A DNA stretch of 64,000 nt from Cellulomonas endophytica (GTDB lineage: Bacteria > Actinomycetota > Actinomycetes > Actinomycetales > Cellulomonadaceae): NCBI RefSeq assembly GCF_004123805.1, contig NZ_RWJX01000006.1, positions 42,054-106,053 of the forward strand, given 5' to 3'. The translations under genes and the position numbers were made by a program. How positions within the stretch are numbered: position 1 is the first letter of the stretch; every line of letters starts with the position of its first letter. The notes beneath the pieces are model-generated. The model was not told where the DNA came from. It saw only the letters and a list, made by a program, of their open reading frames with translations, and did not search any database. This document shows positions 27,401 through 36,420 of the stretch, in pieces.

Positions 27401-28329
27401 TCGCCGACCGCACCCTCACGGCCACCGCCCCCGGCGAGGTCACGCTCGTCGCCCCGACGCTCACGCTGACCTCCGCCGGCACCGGCTGGGCCGCCGGCGC
27501 GAGCAGCACCGTCACGTGGACGCTCTCCGGCGGCGCGACCACCCCGGTGAAGGTCGAGCTCCTGCGGGGCACGACGCCCGCCGTGCTCGCGGCGTCCGCC
27601 CCGACGCCGGGCGGCCACGGGTCCCTGACCTACCGCGTCGCGACCGCGCAGGCGGCCGGGGAGTACCGGGTGCGGGTGACCGTCGTCGGGCTCGCCAGCA
27701 GGACGGTCACGTCCGACCCGTTCGCCCTGACCGGCACCGCGATCGGCGTCGGCGACCCGGCGGACGGCCAGGCCTGGACGAAGGGCGCTCCGCGCACCCT
27801 CACGTGGGCGCCCGTCGGGGCCCCCGGCACGGCCGTGAAGGTCGAGCTCGTCCGTCCCTCCGGCGCGACCGTGCTCGTGAGCCCGTCGCGGGCGATCAGC
27901 CCCGGCACGCTCGTGTGGTCGCCGCCGCTGACCGCGCCGACCGCCGCCGACTACCGCGTCCGCGTCACGGTCGTCGGGAACACGGCGGTCACCGCCACCA
28001 GCACGACGGACCTGTCCCTCGTCGCCCCCGCGCTCGCGGTGACCGGCCCGTCCGCGGGCGGCACCTGGGCCCCGGGCAGCACGCAGACGGTGACCTGGAC
28101 GCTGTCGGGCGGGTCGACCGCCCCGGTGCTCGTCGAGCTCGTGGGTGCGACGAAGAAGTACGTCGTCGCCACCGCGGCCGCGACCCCCGCGGGTGCGGGC
28201 ACGCTCACCTGGAAGGTGCCGACGACCCTCCTGCCCGGTGCCTACACGCTGCGGCTGCGTCCTGCGGCGACGGGCACCAGCGCCGCCGTCCAGGCGACCG
28301 TCGCCGTGACGGTGGCCCCGGCGGGCTGA
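24424..28329 (+). CDS. Secreted M12-like zinc metalloprotease with eight tandem Ig-like (Kre9/KNH-type) repeats
   Basis: 1301 residues. A positively charged start and hydrophobic segment (about 33-54, AAAPAAWS end) form a signal peptide; a Pro/Ala/Asp-rich propeptide follows. The protease domain (about 295-515) has His425-Glu426-x-x-His429-x-x-Gly-x-x-His435-Asp (HELGHNFGAAHD), the metzincin site, with a Met-turn in TVMAYANAC. From about 520 to the end there are eight repeats of ~95 residues, each with a GGETW-like start, a TWT strand and VKxELxRG, the Ser/Thr-rich Kre9/KNH beta-sandwich pattern. Repeats 4 and 7 are nearly identical. Reads as an exported enzyme with substrate- or wall-binding arms; no LPXTG or membrane anchor is seen. 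Start ATG 24424 has no obvious ribosome-binding site. Confidence 0.87.
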   Translation: MLSRSRRRARALPPSTPVAGPRPGRPLLRRTAAVVAAGAVGLTGVAAAPAAWSSDDAPVATGVASADGVLVPVPGATEPGEGPGVVRAQTVEVGLAGLPAPAPAAAEDVPVPVADDPADAGDEVPGAPAAAGDEVPPGDAAPVDAAPATAVDLALFPDLVVGTLLTPARTEGEATVWSGRVVDAGGAGEAGGSVVLVEHDGGLSGSVAVGDDVYRLTAVAAGTSLVEQVDPAALPAAGDDEVRPGDADAYRPVAGDAPAPDAADGLVSSLVAAASDADADAGTAADGSPVVDVLVGYSTAAKDARGGQVAMESDVLLAIAQTNEAFAESGIGARVRLTRAVEVPLNGDVTSAVLSRTANPGDGWNDGLHVLRDADGADLVALVVDDAANQACGIAYVQGAGAGFAPYGVSLVDVHCSTGTYSFTHELGHNFGAAHDRGSWSGTPAYPYGYGWVNATARFRTVMAYANACAGCARVLRFSNPDLTLNGYPLGAPIGATNQADQRALVNVTAPVTAAFRGAPVPASLAVTAPAEAARVTAPGTTTVRWTRTGNVGTTVRVELLPPTGAAVVLATAAPAGVDALPWKVASTLARGDGYRVRVTSVLDPSLTSTSEPFALVDPVLTVTAPAGGETWAVGTPRTVSWTSTGTPTGYVKLTLERPGATPVVLTSTAKVGTDGVGSFTWTPAATLGAYDDYAVRATLTAVPAVTDASAGALTLTGGPAVRLTSGTPTEPWRAGGTYTTTWTTSGTVGSTVLVELLRGTTVAATVASNVPAGNGTVTWKAPASLADGTYRVRVSSTSLRHLSSSTDELVLLGTSIVAGDPADGTAWTAGTPRTLTWTPVGLPGASVKLELVRPSGATVLVSAGRPLAAGSYTWTPPLTTPPAADYRVRVTVVGNTAVTATSATDLAVVRPTIAAPTPAEAQTWTTGAPVTLGWRLTPGVTAPVKVELVRGTAVTVVAASAPTAADGTGSVTWTPPVALTAASGYRVRVSAVADRTLTATAPGEVTLVAPTLTLTSAGTGWAAGASSTVTWTLSGGATTPVKVELLRGTTPAVLAASAPTPGGHGSLTYRVATAQAAGEYRVRVTVVGLASRTVTSDPFALTGTAIGVGDPADGQAWTKGAPRTLTWAPVGAPGTAVKVELVRPSGATVLVSPSRAISPGTLVWSPPLTAPTAADYRVRVTVVGNTAVTATSTTDLSLVAPALAVTGPSAGGTWAPGSTQTVTWTLSGGSTAPVLVELVGATKKYVVATAAATPAGAGTLTWKVPTTLLPGAYTLRLRPAATGTSAAVQATVAVTVAPAG

Positions 28330-28368
28330 GCCGGGCGGACGGGGACCGGGCGGGCCGGGGACCGGGAG

Positions 28369-28409
28369 GGCCGCGGCCCGGGCGTCAGCGGGACGCCCGG
28401 GCCGCGGCC
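28369..28409. terminator. 18-bp perfect hairpin at converging gene ends
   Basis: 28369-28386 (GGCCGCGGCCCGGGCGTC) and 28392-28409 are exact reverse complements with a 5-nt loop. It sits 40 nt after the metalloprotease stop and its right arm runs into the last codons of the minus-strand HhH-GPD gene, so one structure serves both. Confidence 0.85.
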
Positions 28410-28957
28410 TTCGCGGCCTTCTTCGTCTCGCGCACGGCGGCCAGCGACGCCGGGTCGGTGACGTCGGCGATGGAGCGTCGCGCGTCGGCGTCGCCGTAGG
28501 CGCCGGCGGCCTCCCGCCAGCCGGCCGGCCTCACCCCGCGCTGCTTGCCGAGCAGGGCGAGGAAGATGCGGGCCTTCTGGTCACCGAAGCCGGGCAGGGC
28601 CTTCAGGCGGCGGAGCACGGTGGGGCCGTCCGGGTCGTCGTCGGTCCACAGGCGCGTGACGTCGCCGTCGTACTGCTCGAGCACGGCGGCCGCGACGGCC
28701 TGGATGCGGCCCGCCATGGAGCCGGGGTAGCGGTGCACCGCCGGCGGGGTGGCGCAGAGGCGCACGAACTCGTCGGGGTCGGCCTCCGCGATGCGCCGCA
28801 CGTCGAACCCGTCCATGCGGGTGGCCAGCTTCGCGGGGCCGGCGAAGGCGGACTCCATCGTCACCTGCTGGTCGAGCAGCATCCCGACGAGGAGCGCGAA
28901 CGGGTCGCCGTCGAGGAGGCGGTCGGCGTCGGGGTCGCCCGTGAGCCACAGCGTCAT
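28385..28957 (-). CDS. HhH-GPD-type base-excision repair family protein (TIGR03252-like)
   Basis: 190 residues. Helix-hairpin-helix GPD fold of DNA glycosylases; the HhH motif is LKALPGFGDQKARIFLALLG and the N-terminal part has LLVGMLLDQQVTMESAF. It matches the compact actinobacterial family (TIGR03252) of uncharacterised glycosylase-like proteins. The catalytic Lys/Asp typical of MutY/Nth is not obvious, and no iron-sulphur cysteines exist. The ATG at 28957 is preceded by GATGAT with 6-nt spacing and no ribosome-binding site, fitting a leaderless start. Lys/Ala-rich C-terminus. Confidence 0.8.
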   Translation of the reverse strand: MTLWLTGDPDADRLLDGDPFALLVGMLLDQQVTMESAFAGPAKLATRMDGFDVRRIAEADPDEFVRLCATPPAVHRYPGSMAGRIQAVAAAVLEQYDGDVTRLWTDDDPDGPTVLRRLKALPGFGDQKARIFLALLGKQRGVRPAGWREAAGAYGDADARRSIADVTDPASLAAVRETKKAAKAAARASR

Positions 28958-28963
28958 GGCGCC

Positions 28964-28969
28964 ATCATC
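28964..28969 (-). promoter_or_regulatory. -10-like GATGAT, possible leaderless promoter
   Basis: On the minus strand GATGAT is separated by 6 nt from the ATG at 28957; the same hexamer and spacing recur before 51147. Confidence 0.35.
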
Positions 28970-29062
28970 GCCCCTGCCGTCGGCGCGGGGCCGCTCCCGC
29001 GGGGCCCGCCCGGCGCGGCGCCCGGTGCGCGCGGGCAGCCGGGCACGGGGGAGGATGACGCC

Positions 29063-29797
29063 GTGCGCCCCGTCCCCTCCCGCCCCGTGACGGGCTGGTC
29101 CGTCGTCGTGCCCGTCCGCGGCGCGGCGACGGGGAAGTCCCGGCTGCTGCCGGACGCCGACCCGGCCGACCGGGCCGCGCTGGTCCGGGCGATCGCCCTG
29201 GACACCGTCGCCGCGGCGGCCGCGGCGCCCGGGGTGGCGGCCGTGCTCGTCGTGACGCCCGACGAGGGGCTGCGGGAGGACCTGGCGGGCCCCGGCACGC
29301 GGCCCGGCGCCCCCGTCGAGGTCGTCGCCGAGCCGCCGGCGGCGACGACCGGCGGGGCGCAGGGGCCCGAGCCCGGCCTCGACGCGGCCGTCGCCGCGGG
29401 CGTGGCCGCCGCTCGCGTCGAGCGGCCGGACGCGCCCGTCGCCGTGCTCCTCGGCGACCTGCCCGCCCTCGACCCGGCCGACCTCGGCGAGGCCCTGGCG
29501 GCCGCCGCGGGGGTGGCGCGGGGCCTCGTCGCCGATGCCGACGGCACCGGGACGACGCTGCTCACGCTGGCCGCCCACGAGATCCTGCGCACGCGCTTCG
29601 GGCGCGGCTCGGCGGCCGTGCACGGCGCGCTGGGCTCGGTCGCGCTCGCGGTGCCGTCCACGTCGAGCCTGCGGCGCGACGTGGACGTCCGGGAGGACCT
29701 GGAGGCGGTCCTGGCCGCCCCGGGCGGGAACGGCCGGGCGCCGCGGACGCGGGCGGCGTGGGCCCGGGCGCTGGACGGCGCGCGCCGGTCGGCCTGA
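29063..29797 (+). CDS. cofC: 2-phospho-L-lactate / phosphoenolpyruvate guanylyltransferase CofC (FbiD)
   Basis: 244 residues, GTG with GGGGAGG 8 nt upstream. Nucleotidyltransferase fold making the GDP-activated three-carbon unit (LPPG or EPPG) that CofD transfers to Fo. Starts VTGWSVVVPVRGAATGKSRLL, then DTVAAAAAAPGVAAVLVVTPDE, VAVLLGDLPALDPADL (metal-binding GDLPAL) and FGRGSAAVHGA, as in CofC. Convergent with cofD: the two stops are 30 nt apart. Whether it takes phospholactate or phosphoenolpyruvate cannot be read; mycobacterial FbiD uses the latter. Confidence 0.87.
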   Translation: MRPVPSRPVTGWSVVVPVRGAATGKSRLLPDADPADRAALVRAIALDTVAAAAAAPGVAAVLVVTPDEGLREDLAGPGTRPGAPVEVVAEPPAATTGGAQGPEPGLDAAVAAGVAAARVERPDAPVAVLLGDLPALDPADLGEALAAAAGVARGLVADADGTGTTLLTLAAHEILRTRFGRGSAAVHGALGSVALAVPSTSSLRRDVDVREDLEAVLAAPGGNGRAPRTRAAWARALDGARRSA

Positions 29798-29827
29798 GCA
29801 GGTCCGTCACGACGAGGAGCGCCCCCG

Positions 29828-30834
29828 TCAGCCGCCGGCGAGCGCCAGGGGAGCGAGTGCCAGGGCCACGGCCGCCACCCGGGCCGCCGCGGGGACGTCG
29901 ACCATGAGCGTGTCCGCGACGGCGACGGGCCAGCCCTCGGCGCGCAGCGCGGCGGCGTCGGGCCGGTCGCGCCCGTCGACGAGCCATGCGTCGAGGACGC
30001 CGCCGAGGGACCGGCGCCCGTAGTGGCGCGCGACGGCCGCGGCGGTCGTCTCCACGCCGATCGCCGCGAGGCACGCGTCGGCCATGCCCCGGACCGGTGC
30101 GCCGCCGACGACGGGGGACACGCCCACGACCGGGGCGGCCGTCGCGACGAGCGCGTCGCGCAGCCCCGGCACGCCGAGCACCGTCCCGACGGAGACCACG
30201 GGGTTCGACGGCGGGAGGAGCACCACGTCGGCGGCGGCCAGGGCCTCGAGCACGCCCGGGGCGGGCACCGCGTCCTCGACGCCCACCTGGACGAAGCGCC
30301 GCGGGCGCAGCGCGGCCCGGTGGCGCACCCACCACTCCTCGAAGTGCAGCAGGCGGGGCCCCTCGTCGCCGTCGACCTCGACGTGCGTCTCCACCGGCTC
30401 GTCGGCCATGGGCAGCAGCCGCACGCCCCGGCCGGCCAGGTCCCAGCGGGCGGCCAGGCGCGCGGTGACCCCTTGCAGCGGGACGCCCTCGCGCAGCCAC
30501 TGCGTCCGCGCCAGGTGCGTGGACAGGTCGAGGTCGCCGAGCGTGAACCAGTCCCACCCGACCCCGTACGCGGCGAGGTCGGTGCTCACGCGGGTCGACT
30601 CCTCCCGGCGGCCCCAGCCCTGCTCCTCGTGCACGACGCCGCCGAGCGTGTAGAGCAGCGTGTCGAGGTCGGGGCAGACGCGGACGCCGTGCAGCCACAG
30701 GTCGTCGCCGGTGTTGGCGACGACGGTGACCTCGTGGGCCGGCGCGCGACTGCCAGGGGCGTCGGCGCCGAGGTGCGCCAGCAGCCCGCGCGTGAAGCGG
30801 GCGCCGCCCACGCCCCCCGAGAGCACGACGACCC

Positions 30835-30838
<4 letters not shown>
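29828..30838 (-). CDS. cofD: 2-phospho-L-lactate transferase CofD (FbiA)
   Basis: 336 residues, GTG with AGGAGG 7 nt upstream. Transfers the phospholactyl (or enolpyruvyl) group to Fo, giving (dehydro-)F420-0. Signatures [15 protein letters not shown] at the start, [42 protein letters not shown] and [15 protein letters not shown] are all present. Its start codon overlaps the stop of the preceding ABC ATPase gene (GTGA), so cofD is the last member of the transporter operon. C-terminal residues are Ala/Val-rich but of normal length. Confidence 0.93.
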
Positions 30839-31799
<961 letters not shown>

Positions 31800-31809
<10 letters not shown>

Positions 31810-33005
31810 GCCGGCCCCCGTCCCCGCCGCAGGACGACGGCGAACACCGGCACGCCGATGAGCGCGGTGACGATGCCGACGGGCAGCTCGCGCGGGTCGA
31901 ACACCGTGCGCGCCAGCGTGTCGGCCCACACGAGCACGACCGCCCCCGCGAGGGCCGCCACGGGCAGGAGCCGCCGGTGCGCGGGGCCGGTGAGCGCGGA
32001 CACCGCGTGCGGCAGCACGAGCCCGACGAAGCCGATGGACCCCGAGACCGCCACCATCGCGCCGGTGAGGAGGGCGACGAGCGTGAGCAGCGTCCAGCGC
32101 GTGCGGTCCACCGCGACCCCGAGGGCGGCGGCGGCGGTGTCGCCGAAGGCGAAGGCGTCGAGACGGCCGGAGGAGGCGAGCAGCACGGCACCGACGACGA
32201 GCACGGCCGTGCCGGAGATCGCCACGGACGACCAGGACGCACCGGCCACCGAGCCCAGCAGCCAGTCGAGGATCTCGCGGTAGGAGTCGCCCGTGGCCGT
32301 CCAGAACACGACGAAGGACGTCAGCGCCGCGCAGAGCTGGGACACCGCGAGCCCGGCGAGCACCGCCCGGCCCGGGCTCAGCGTGCCGCCGGAGCGGGCG
32401 AGGGCCAGCGAGGCGACGAGCGCGACGAGCGCCCCGGCGAAGGCCGCCACGGGCAGCAGCACCGCGACCCCGAGCACGAGGACCGCCACCGCGCCGACGG
32501 ACGCCCCGGACGACAGGCCGAGCAGGTAGGGGTCGGCCAGCGGGTTGCGCGTGAGCGACTGCATGACGGCGCCGGCGAGCGCGAGCCCCGCGCCGACGGC
32601 CGCGGCGGTGAGCACCCGCGGCAGCCGGATCTGCCAGACGATCGCGTCCTGGAGCCGGTCGAGGGGCACCACGTCCAGGCCCGCGTGGCCGCCGACGCCG
32701 CGCAGCACCTCCGCGACGCCCAGGCCGGACGGGCCGACCGTCACCGCGACGAGCACCGTCCCCAGCAGCGCGAGCGCACCGGCCCCGACGAGCAGCGCGA
32801 GCGGCGGCCGGCGGCGCGGGGCGCCGGTCGCGGGGCCGTCGCGGCGCGCGCCGGGCGTCGCCGCCCGGTCGTGGCCCGTCGCCGCCGTGGCCGTCCGGCC
32901 CGTGGCCGTGGCGCCCGCCGCGCCGGTGCCCCCGGTGCCGTGGGGTCGCCCGCCGCCGTGCGCGGGACCGGTGCCCGTGCCGCTCGGCAGGGTCGGTGCG
33001 CTCAT
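31800..33005 (-). CDS. ABC transporter permease, FecCD family, proposed F420-0 importer (TIGR03869 type)
   Basis: 401 residues. After ~65 polar Gly/Thr/Pro-rich residues come the ten-helix FecCD signatures: [61 protein letters not shown] and the final [15 protein letters not shown]. The start overlaps the binding-protein stop (TGATG). Same family as siderophore and cobalamin permeases; assignment to a deazaflavin substrate rests on gene context. An N-terminal polar tail of this size is unusual for FecCD proteins. Confidence 0.84.
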
Positions 33006-34174
33006 CAGCCCTCGCCGTCCCCGTCGACGAGCCCGAGGTCCGCGAGCCCGTCGGCGACCGTGCGCGCCGCCTCCACGTTGCGGACGCCCCCCTCGGACGC
33101 CGCGAACGGGACGACGACGTACCGGCGCTCCCGCACGGCCGTCAGCTGCGACGTCGCCGGGTCGGACTCCAGACGCTCGATCTTGCTCTCCGCGGTGTTC
33201 CAGGTGGCGTCGACGAGGACCAGCACGTCGGGGTCGGCCGCGACGACCGCCTCCCAGCCCACGCTGGTCCACGTCTCGCGGACGTCGCCGACGACGTTCT
33301 CCAGGCCCACGGCGTCGAGGACCATCTGCGGCGCGCCGATGCCCGCCCCGACGTAGGGGGTGTCCGTGCCCGAGGAGTACCACAGGGCCGTCGTCCCGGG
33401 CGCGGCCTGCGGTACGTCGGCGAGCTGCGCCCGCTGCTCCGCGACGAGGACCTCCGCTCGCTCCGGCACCCCGAGCAGGGCCGCGACCTCGCGGATCTCG
33501 TCGAAGACCACGGGGAACGTCAGCGGGTCGGGCCGGTACGCCTCCTCCTGGCAGGCCGACGGCGCCACGTAGGTCGCGATGCCCAGCGCCGCGAGCGCCT
33601 CCCGCTCGCCGACGCCCTCGTCGGAGAAGTTCGACTCCCACCCGCCGAGCACGAGGTCGGGCGCGAGCGCGAGCACGGCCTCCTGGCCGGGGACGCCTTC
33701 CGACAGGACCGGGACGTCGACGGCGTCGGCGGCGAGGGCCTCGGGGAGGGGGCCGTCGGCGAAGGCGGTGCCGACGAGCCGGTCGCCGAGCCCCAGCGCG
33801 AGGACGAGCTCGGTCACGGAGGACTTCACGGTGACGACGCGCTGCGGCGGCGCCTCGAGGGTGACCTCCGTCCCGCAGTTGTCGACGGTCACGGGGTGGC
33901 CGTCGGCCCCCGGGGTCGCGCCCGCCGTGGGGCTCGACGAGGCCGCCGTACCGGCGGTGGTGCTGCCGGCCGGGTCGGACGCGCAGCCGGCGAGCGCCAG
34001 CGCCAGCACGCCGGCGGCGAGCGGCAGCGCCGCCCGGTGGGCACGCCGGGGACGGACCCGGGTGACGCCGTCGGTCGACCGGCCGACCGGGCCGGCCGCG
34101 GGCGTCCGGAGGCCGGCGGCGGCGGAGGGCTCGGCCGGGAGGGGGTGGACGGTGCGATCGGCGCGGGCGGGCAT
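33005..34174 (-). CDS. ABC transporter substrate-binding lipoprotein, proposed F420-0 binding (TIGR03868 type)
   Basis: 389 residues, ATG with AGGAG 8 nt upstream. Signal peptide ends in a lipobox LALAGC with Cys64; the ~45 residues before the hydrophobic core are unusually long. The mature protein is a helical-backbone class III binding protein: [68 protein letters not shown] and [23 protein letters not shown]. This matches the actinobacterial family associated with F420 genes, distinct from FecB and BtuF. First gene of the transporter-cofD operon with a leader of about 200 nt. Confidence 0.83.
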   Translation of the reverse strand: MPARADRTVHPLPAEPSAAAGLRTPAAGPVGRSTDGVTRVRPRRAHRAALPLAAGVLALALAGCASDPAGSTTAGTAASSSPTAGATPGADGHPVTVDNCGTEVTLEAPPQRVVTVKSSVTELVLALGLGDRLVGTAFADGPLPEALAADAVDVPVLSEGVPGQEAVLALAPDLVLGGWESNFSDEGVGEREALAALGIATYVAPSACQEEAYRPDPLTFPVVFDEIREVAALLGVPERAEVLVAEQRAQLADVPQAAPGTTALWYSSGTDTPYVGAGIGAPQMVLDAVGLENVVGDVRETWTSVGWEAVVAADPDVLVLVDATWNTAESKIERLESDPATSQLTAVRERRYVVVPFAASEGGVRNVEAARTVADGLADLGLVDGDGEG

Positions 34175-34376
34175 GCGGGGTCTCCTGACGGTGCGGGTGC
34201 CGGACGCGGACCCGCGGGTGGCCGGACGCGCGCAGGACGCTCCCGGGGTGCGGGCGGGCGTCGTCGCTCGTGCGGGCCGGGCGCGGGTGCGCGGCGGCCG
34301 GTCTCGGTGCACGTCGCACCGTGGCGTCCGGCCAGAAGAGGGGCCGGCACGACCCGGCCAGGAGACGCCGGGATCC
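34175..34376 (-). promoter_or_regulatory. Long structured 5' leader of the transporter-cofD operon
   Basis: A minus-strand TAGGCT (34384-34389) is the only good -10 upstream, which puts the transcript start near 34376 and gives ~200 nt of leader before the ATG at 34174. It holds several GC hairpins (for example GGCGTC with GACGCC enclosing TGGCCGG/CCGGCC around 34325-34365) and ends with GTCAGGAGACC, which contains the Shine-Dalgarno and equals the 3' conserved box of cobalamin riboswitches. The other B12 elements, above all GCCACTG, were not found, so class and ligand are unknown. Confidence 0.4.
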
Positions 34377-34383
34377 TCCGCCG

Positions 34384-34389
34384 AGCCTA
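34384..34389 (-). promoter_or_regulatory. -10 hexamer TAGGCT of the transporter-cofD operon
   Basis: TAGGCT on the minus strand about 210 nt upstream of the binding-protein start; no -35 of note. Confidence 0.4.
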
Positions 34390-34485
34390 GGCGCACCCGC
34401 CCGCCCCCGCGCAACCGCCCACGCCGCCCGTCCCGTCGCCGCCCGCGCACGGCCACCGGGCGTCGGGCGGGCGCTCGGGTGGAGA

Positions 34486-34738
34486 GACGCTGCACCGGCG
34501 GGCCGACGCGCGGGCGACCATGCCGCCGCGGCCGTGTGTCGCCGGTGCCGCGGCAGCGTCCCTTCCTGTCGTGCCGGGGACGGCCGACCGGCGGAGGTCC
34601 GGCGAGAGGCTGTGCCCTCGCGGCCCGTGGCGGCGTCGACACCTGCCACGGTGGAGGACCGCTGCACCGGCGGCCGGCCGCGCCGGTCGCGAGGCCACCG
34701 CAACGGGGTGCCGCCGGCACCGCAGCAGCGTCCCTTCC
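34486..34738. repeat. Decayed duplication with 172-bp offset, each copy an imperfect inverted repeat
   Basis: GCTGCACCGGCGG occurs at 34489-34501 and 34661-34673; GCAGCGTCCCTTCC at 34553-34566 and 34725-34738. Both pairs are exactly 172 nt apart and bases between them match at roughly two of three positions. Within copy one GACGCTGC (34486-34493) pairs with GCAGCGTC (34553-34560). No coding signal was seen here on either strand. It occupies the gene-free space between the MocR gene end and the binding-protein leader. Confidence 0.75.
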
Positions 34739-34791
34739 CGGAACGTCCGGGACGTGCTGGACCTGCGGGGCGGGTGCCGGACGGCGGGCGC

Positions 34792-36420
34792 TCAGGCGCG
34801 GGCGGCCAGGGCCAGGGCGGCGGCGACCGCGCCGACGTCCTCGCGCAGGAGGCCCACGGTGACGCGCACGTGCGGCCCCTCGTCGTCGTGGGGGGCGGCG
34901 GCGAAGTAGGGCGACCCCCGCGACACCCGGATGCCGGCCGCCTCGAGGTGGACGAGGGCGGCGGCCTCGTCGCGGACGGGCAGCCAGAGGTTGACGCCGT
35001 CGCCGGGCAGGACCACGAGCCCGTCCCGGGCGAGGGCGCCGACGAGCGCCCGCTGCCGCGCGAAGTAGACCCGGCGGGCGTGGGCGACGGCGTCGAGCGC
35101 GTCGGGGTCGGTGAGCAGGTCGACGAGCGTGCGCTGCAGCAGGCGGCTGGTCCAGCCGGGGCCGAGCATCCGCCGGGCCACGAGCGCGTCGAGCACGTGC
35201 GCCGGCCCGCCCACCGCCGCGAGCCGCAGGTGCGGGCCGTGGGACTTGGAGTACGAGCGCACGTGCACGACCTGGCCGGGCAGCGACGTGCCGAGGCTCA
35301 CGTCGCGCGCGGAGGTCACCTCGCCGGAGTGGTCGTCCTCGAGCACGTGCACCCGGCGGGGGCGGCCGGGGCCGGGGCGACCGGCCCCCGGCCCGCCCGC
35401 ACCGCCCTCGCCCAGGCCGTCCGCCGGCCCGTCGCCGCGGTCCCGGGGCCCCGAGCCGGTGCCGTCCCCGTCCTCGCCCCGACGCCCCGGACGCCCGTCG
35501 GCGGCCGCGTGCCGACGGACCGCCGCCGCGAGCTCGCGGGCACGCGTGGGGCTCAGGCTGACGCCCGTGGGGTTCTGCGCGCGGGGCTGGAGCAGGACGC
35601 AGGTGGCGCCGGCGTCGAGCGCGGCGGCCAGGGCGTCGGGGCGCACGCCGTGGTCGTCGAGCCGCAGCGGGACGCGCTCGAGGCCCAGGCTCTCCAGCAG
35701 GTCGAAGACGGGCGGGAAGCCCGGGTCCTCCACCGCGACGCGGTCGCCGTACCGCGCGACGACCTCGAGCGCGCGCCCGAGCCCGTCGAGCGCCCCGTCG
35801 ACCACGGTCAGGCGCTCGACCGGGAAGGGCCAGCCCGCGCGCAGGACGGCCTCGAGCTCGGGCACCAGCGGCGTGCGCAGGTAGCCGCCGCCGGTGGCGG
35901 GCTCCGCGACCGCCGCGGCGCGGGCGAGCGCGGGTCCGAGGGCCGGCAGCAGCTCGGGGTCGGGGGTGCCGGACGACAGGTCGACGCGCGCGGGCCCGCC
36001 CGCGGCGAGCTCGCGGTAGCGCGGCGGGAGCCACCCGATGGGCGGCGGCAGCACGACCGTCCCGGCGCGCCCCCGGGAGAGGACGAGCCCCACGGTCGCC
36101 AGCGCGCTGAACGCGCCGGACACGGTCGCGGGGCTGACCCCGAGCCCGGCGGCGAGGTCGCGGACCGTGGGGAGCCGGTCGCCCGGGCGCAGCTCCCCGG
36201 TGCCGACGAGCCGGGCCACCGCGGCGGCGATGCCGCGGGGGCTGCGGTCGCCGGCCTCCGCGACGAGCCCGGCCAGCCGGTCGCGGGACGGCCCGCCCCG
36301 CTCCACGGGCGGAGACCCGTGCGCCGTGACCGTCGGCGCCGTCGCGGCCCCGGGGGCGGCGGGCGCCGGTGCGGCGGCCGCGGTCGCGGTGGCGGGGACG
36401 ACGGGGGGCACGGGCGTCAT
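34792..36420 (-). CDS. MocR-type regulator (GntR winged helix fused to a PLP aminotransferase-like domain)
   Basis: 542 residues from ATG 36420 (GTG 36462 is an in-frame alternative; neither has a clear ribosome-binding site). N-terminal wHTH at about 65-125 (GIAAAVARLVGTGELRPGDRLPTVRDLAAGLGVSPATVSGAF without its full length quoted) followed by a class I aminotransferase-like fold with the PLP lysine in SYSKSHGPHLR. MocR factors sense amino compounds through PLP. An insertion of about 45 Gly/Arg/Asp/Pro residues precedes HVLEDDHSGEV and is not part of the fold. It is divergent from the pyrimidine/beta-alanine operon, which makes it the likely local regulator, by analogy with GabR and GABA. 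Confidence 0.85.
   Translation of the reverse strand: MTPVPPVVPATATAAAAPAPAAPGAATAPTVTAHGSPPVERGGPSRDRLAGLVAEAGDRSPRGIAAAVARLVGTGELRPGDRLPTVRDLAAGLGVSPATVSGAFSALATVGLVLSRGRAGTVVLPPPIGWLPPRYRELAAGGPARVDLSSGTPDPELLPALGPALARAAAVAEPATGGGYLRTPLVPELEAVLRAGWPFPVERLTVVDGALDGLGRALEVVARYGDRVAVEDPGFPPVFDLLESLGLERVPLRLDDHGVRPDALAAALDAGATCVLLQPRAQNPTGVSLSPTRARELAAAVRRHAAADGRPGRRGEDGDGTGSGPRDRGDGPADGLGEGGAGGPGAGRPGPGRPRRVHVLEDDHSGEVTSARDVSLGTSLPGQVVHVRSYSKSHGPHLRLAAVGGPAHVLDALVARRMLGPGWTSRLLQRTLVDLLTDPDALDAVAHARRVYFARQRALVGALARDGLVVLPGDGVNLWLPVRDEAAALVHLEAAGIRVSRGSPYFAAAPHDDEGPHVRVTVGLLREDVGAVAAALALAARA

Noticed and set aside
33005..34174. Siderophore (FecB) or vitamin B12 (BtuF) binding protein
   Set aside because: Fold is the same class, but the sequence pattern and the coupling to cofD fit the F420-associated family better.
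34175..34376. Classical cobalamin riboswitch
   Set aside because: Only the 3' CAGGAGACC box matches; GCCACTG and the other core elements were not found on either strand. Kept only as an unusual leader.
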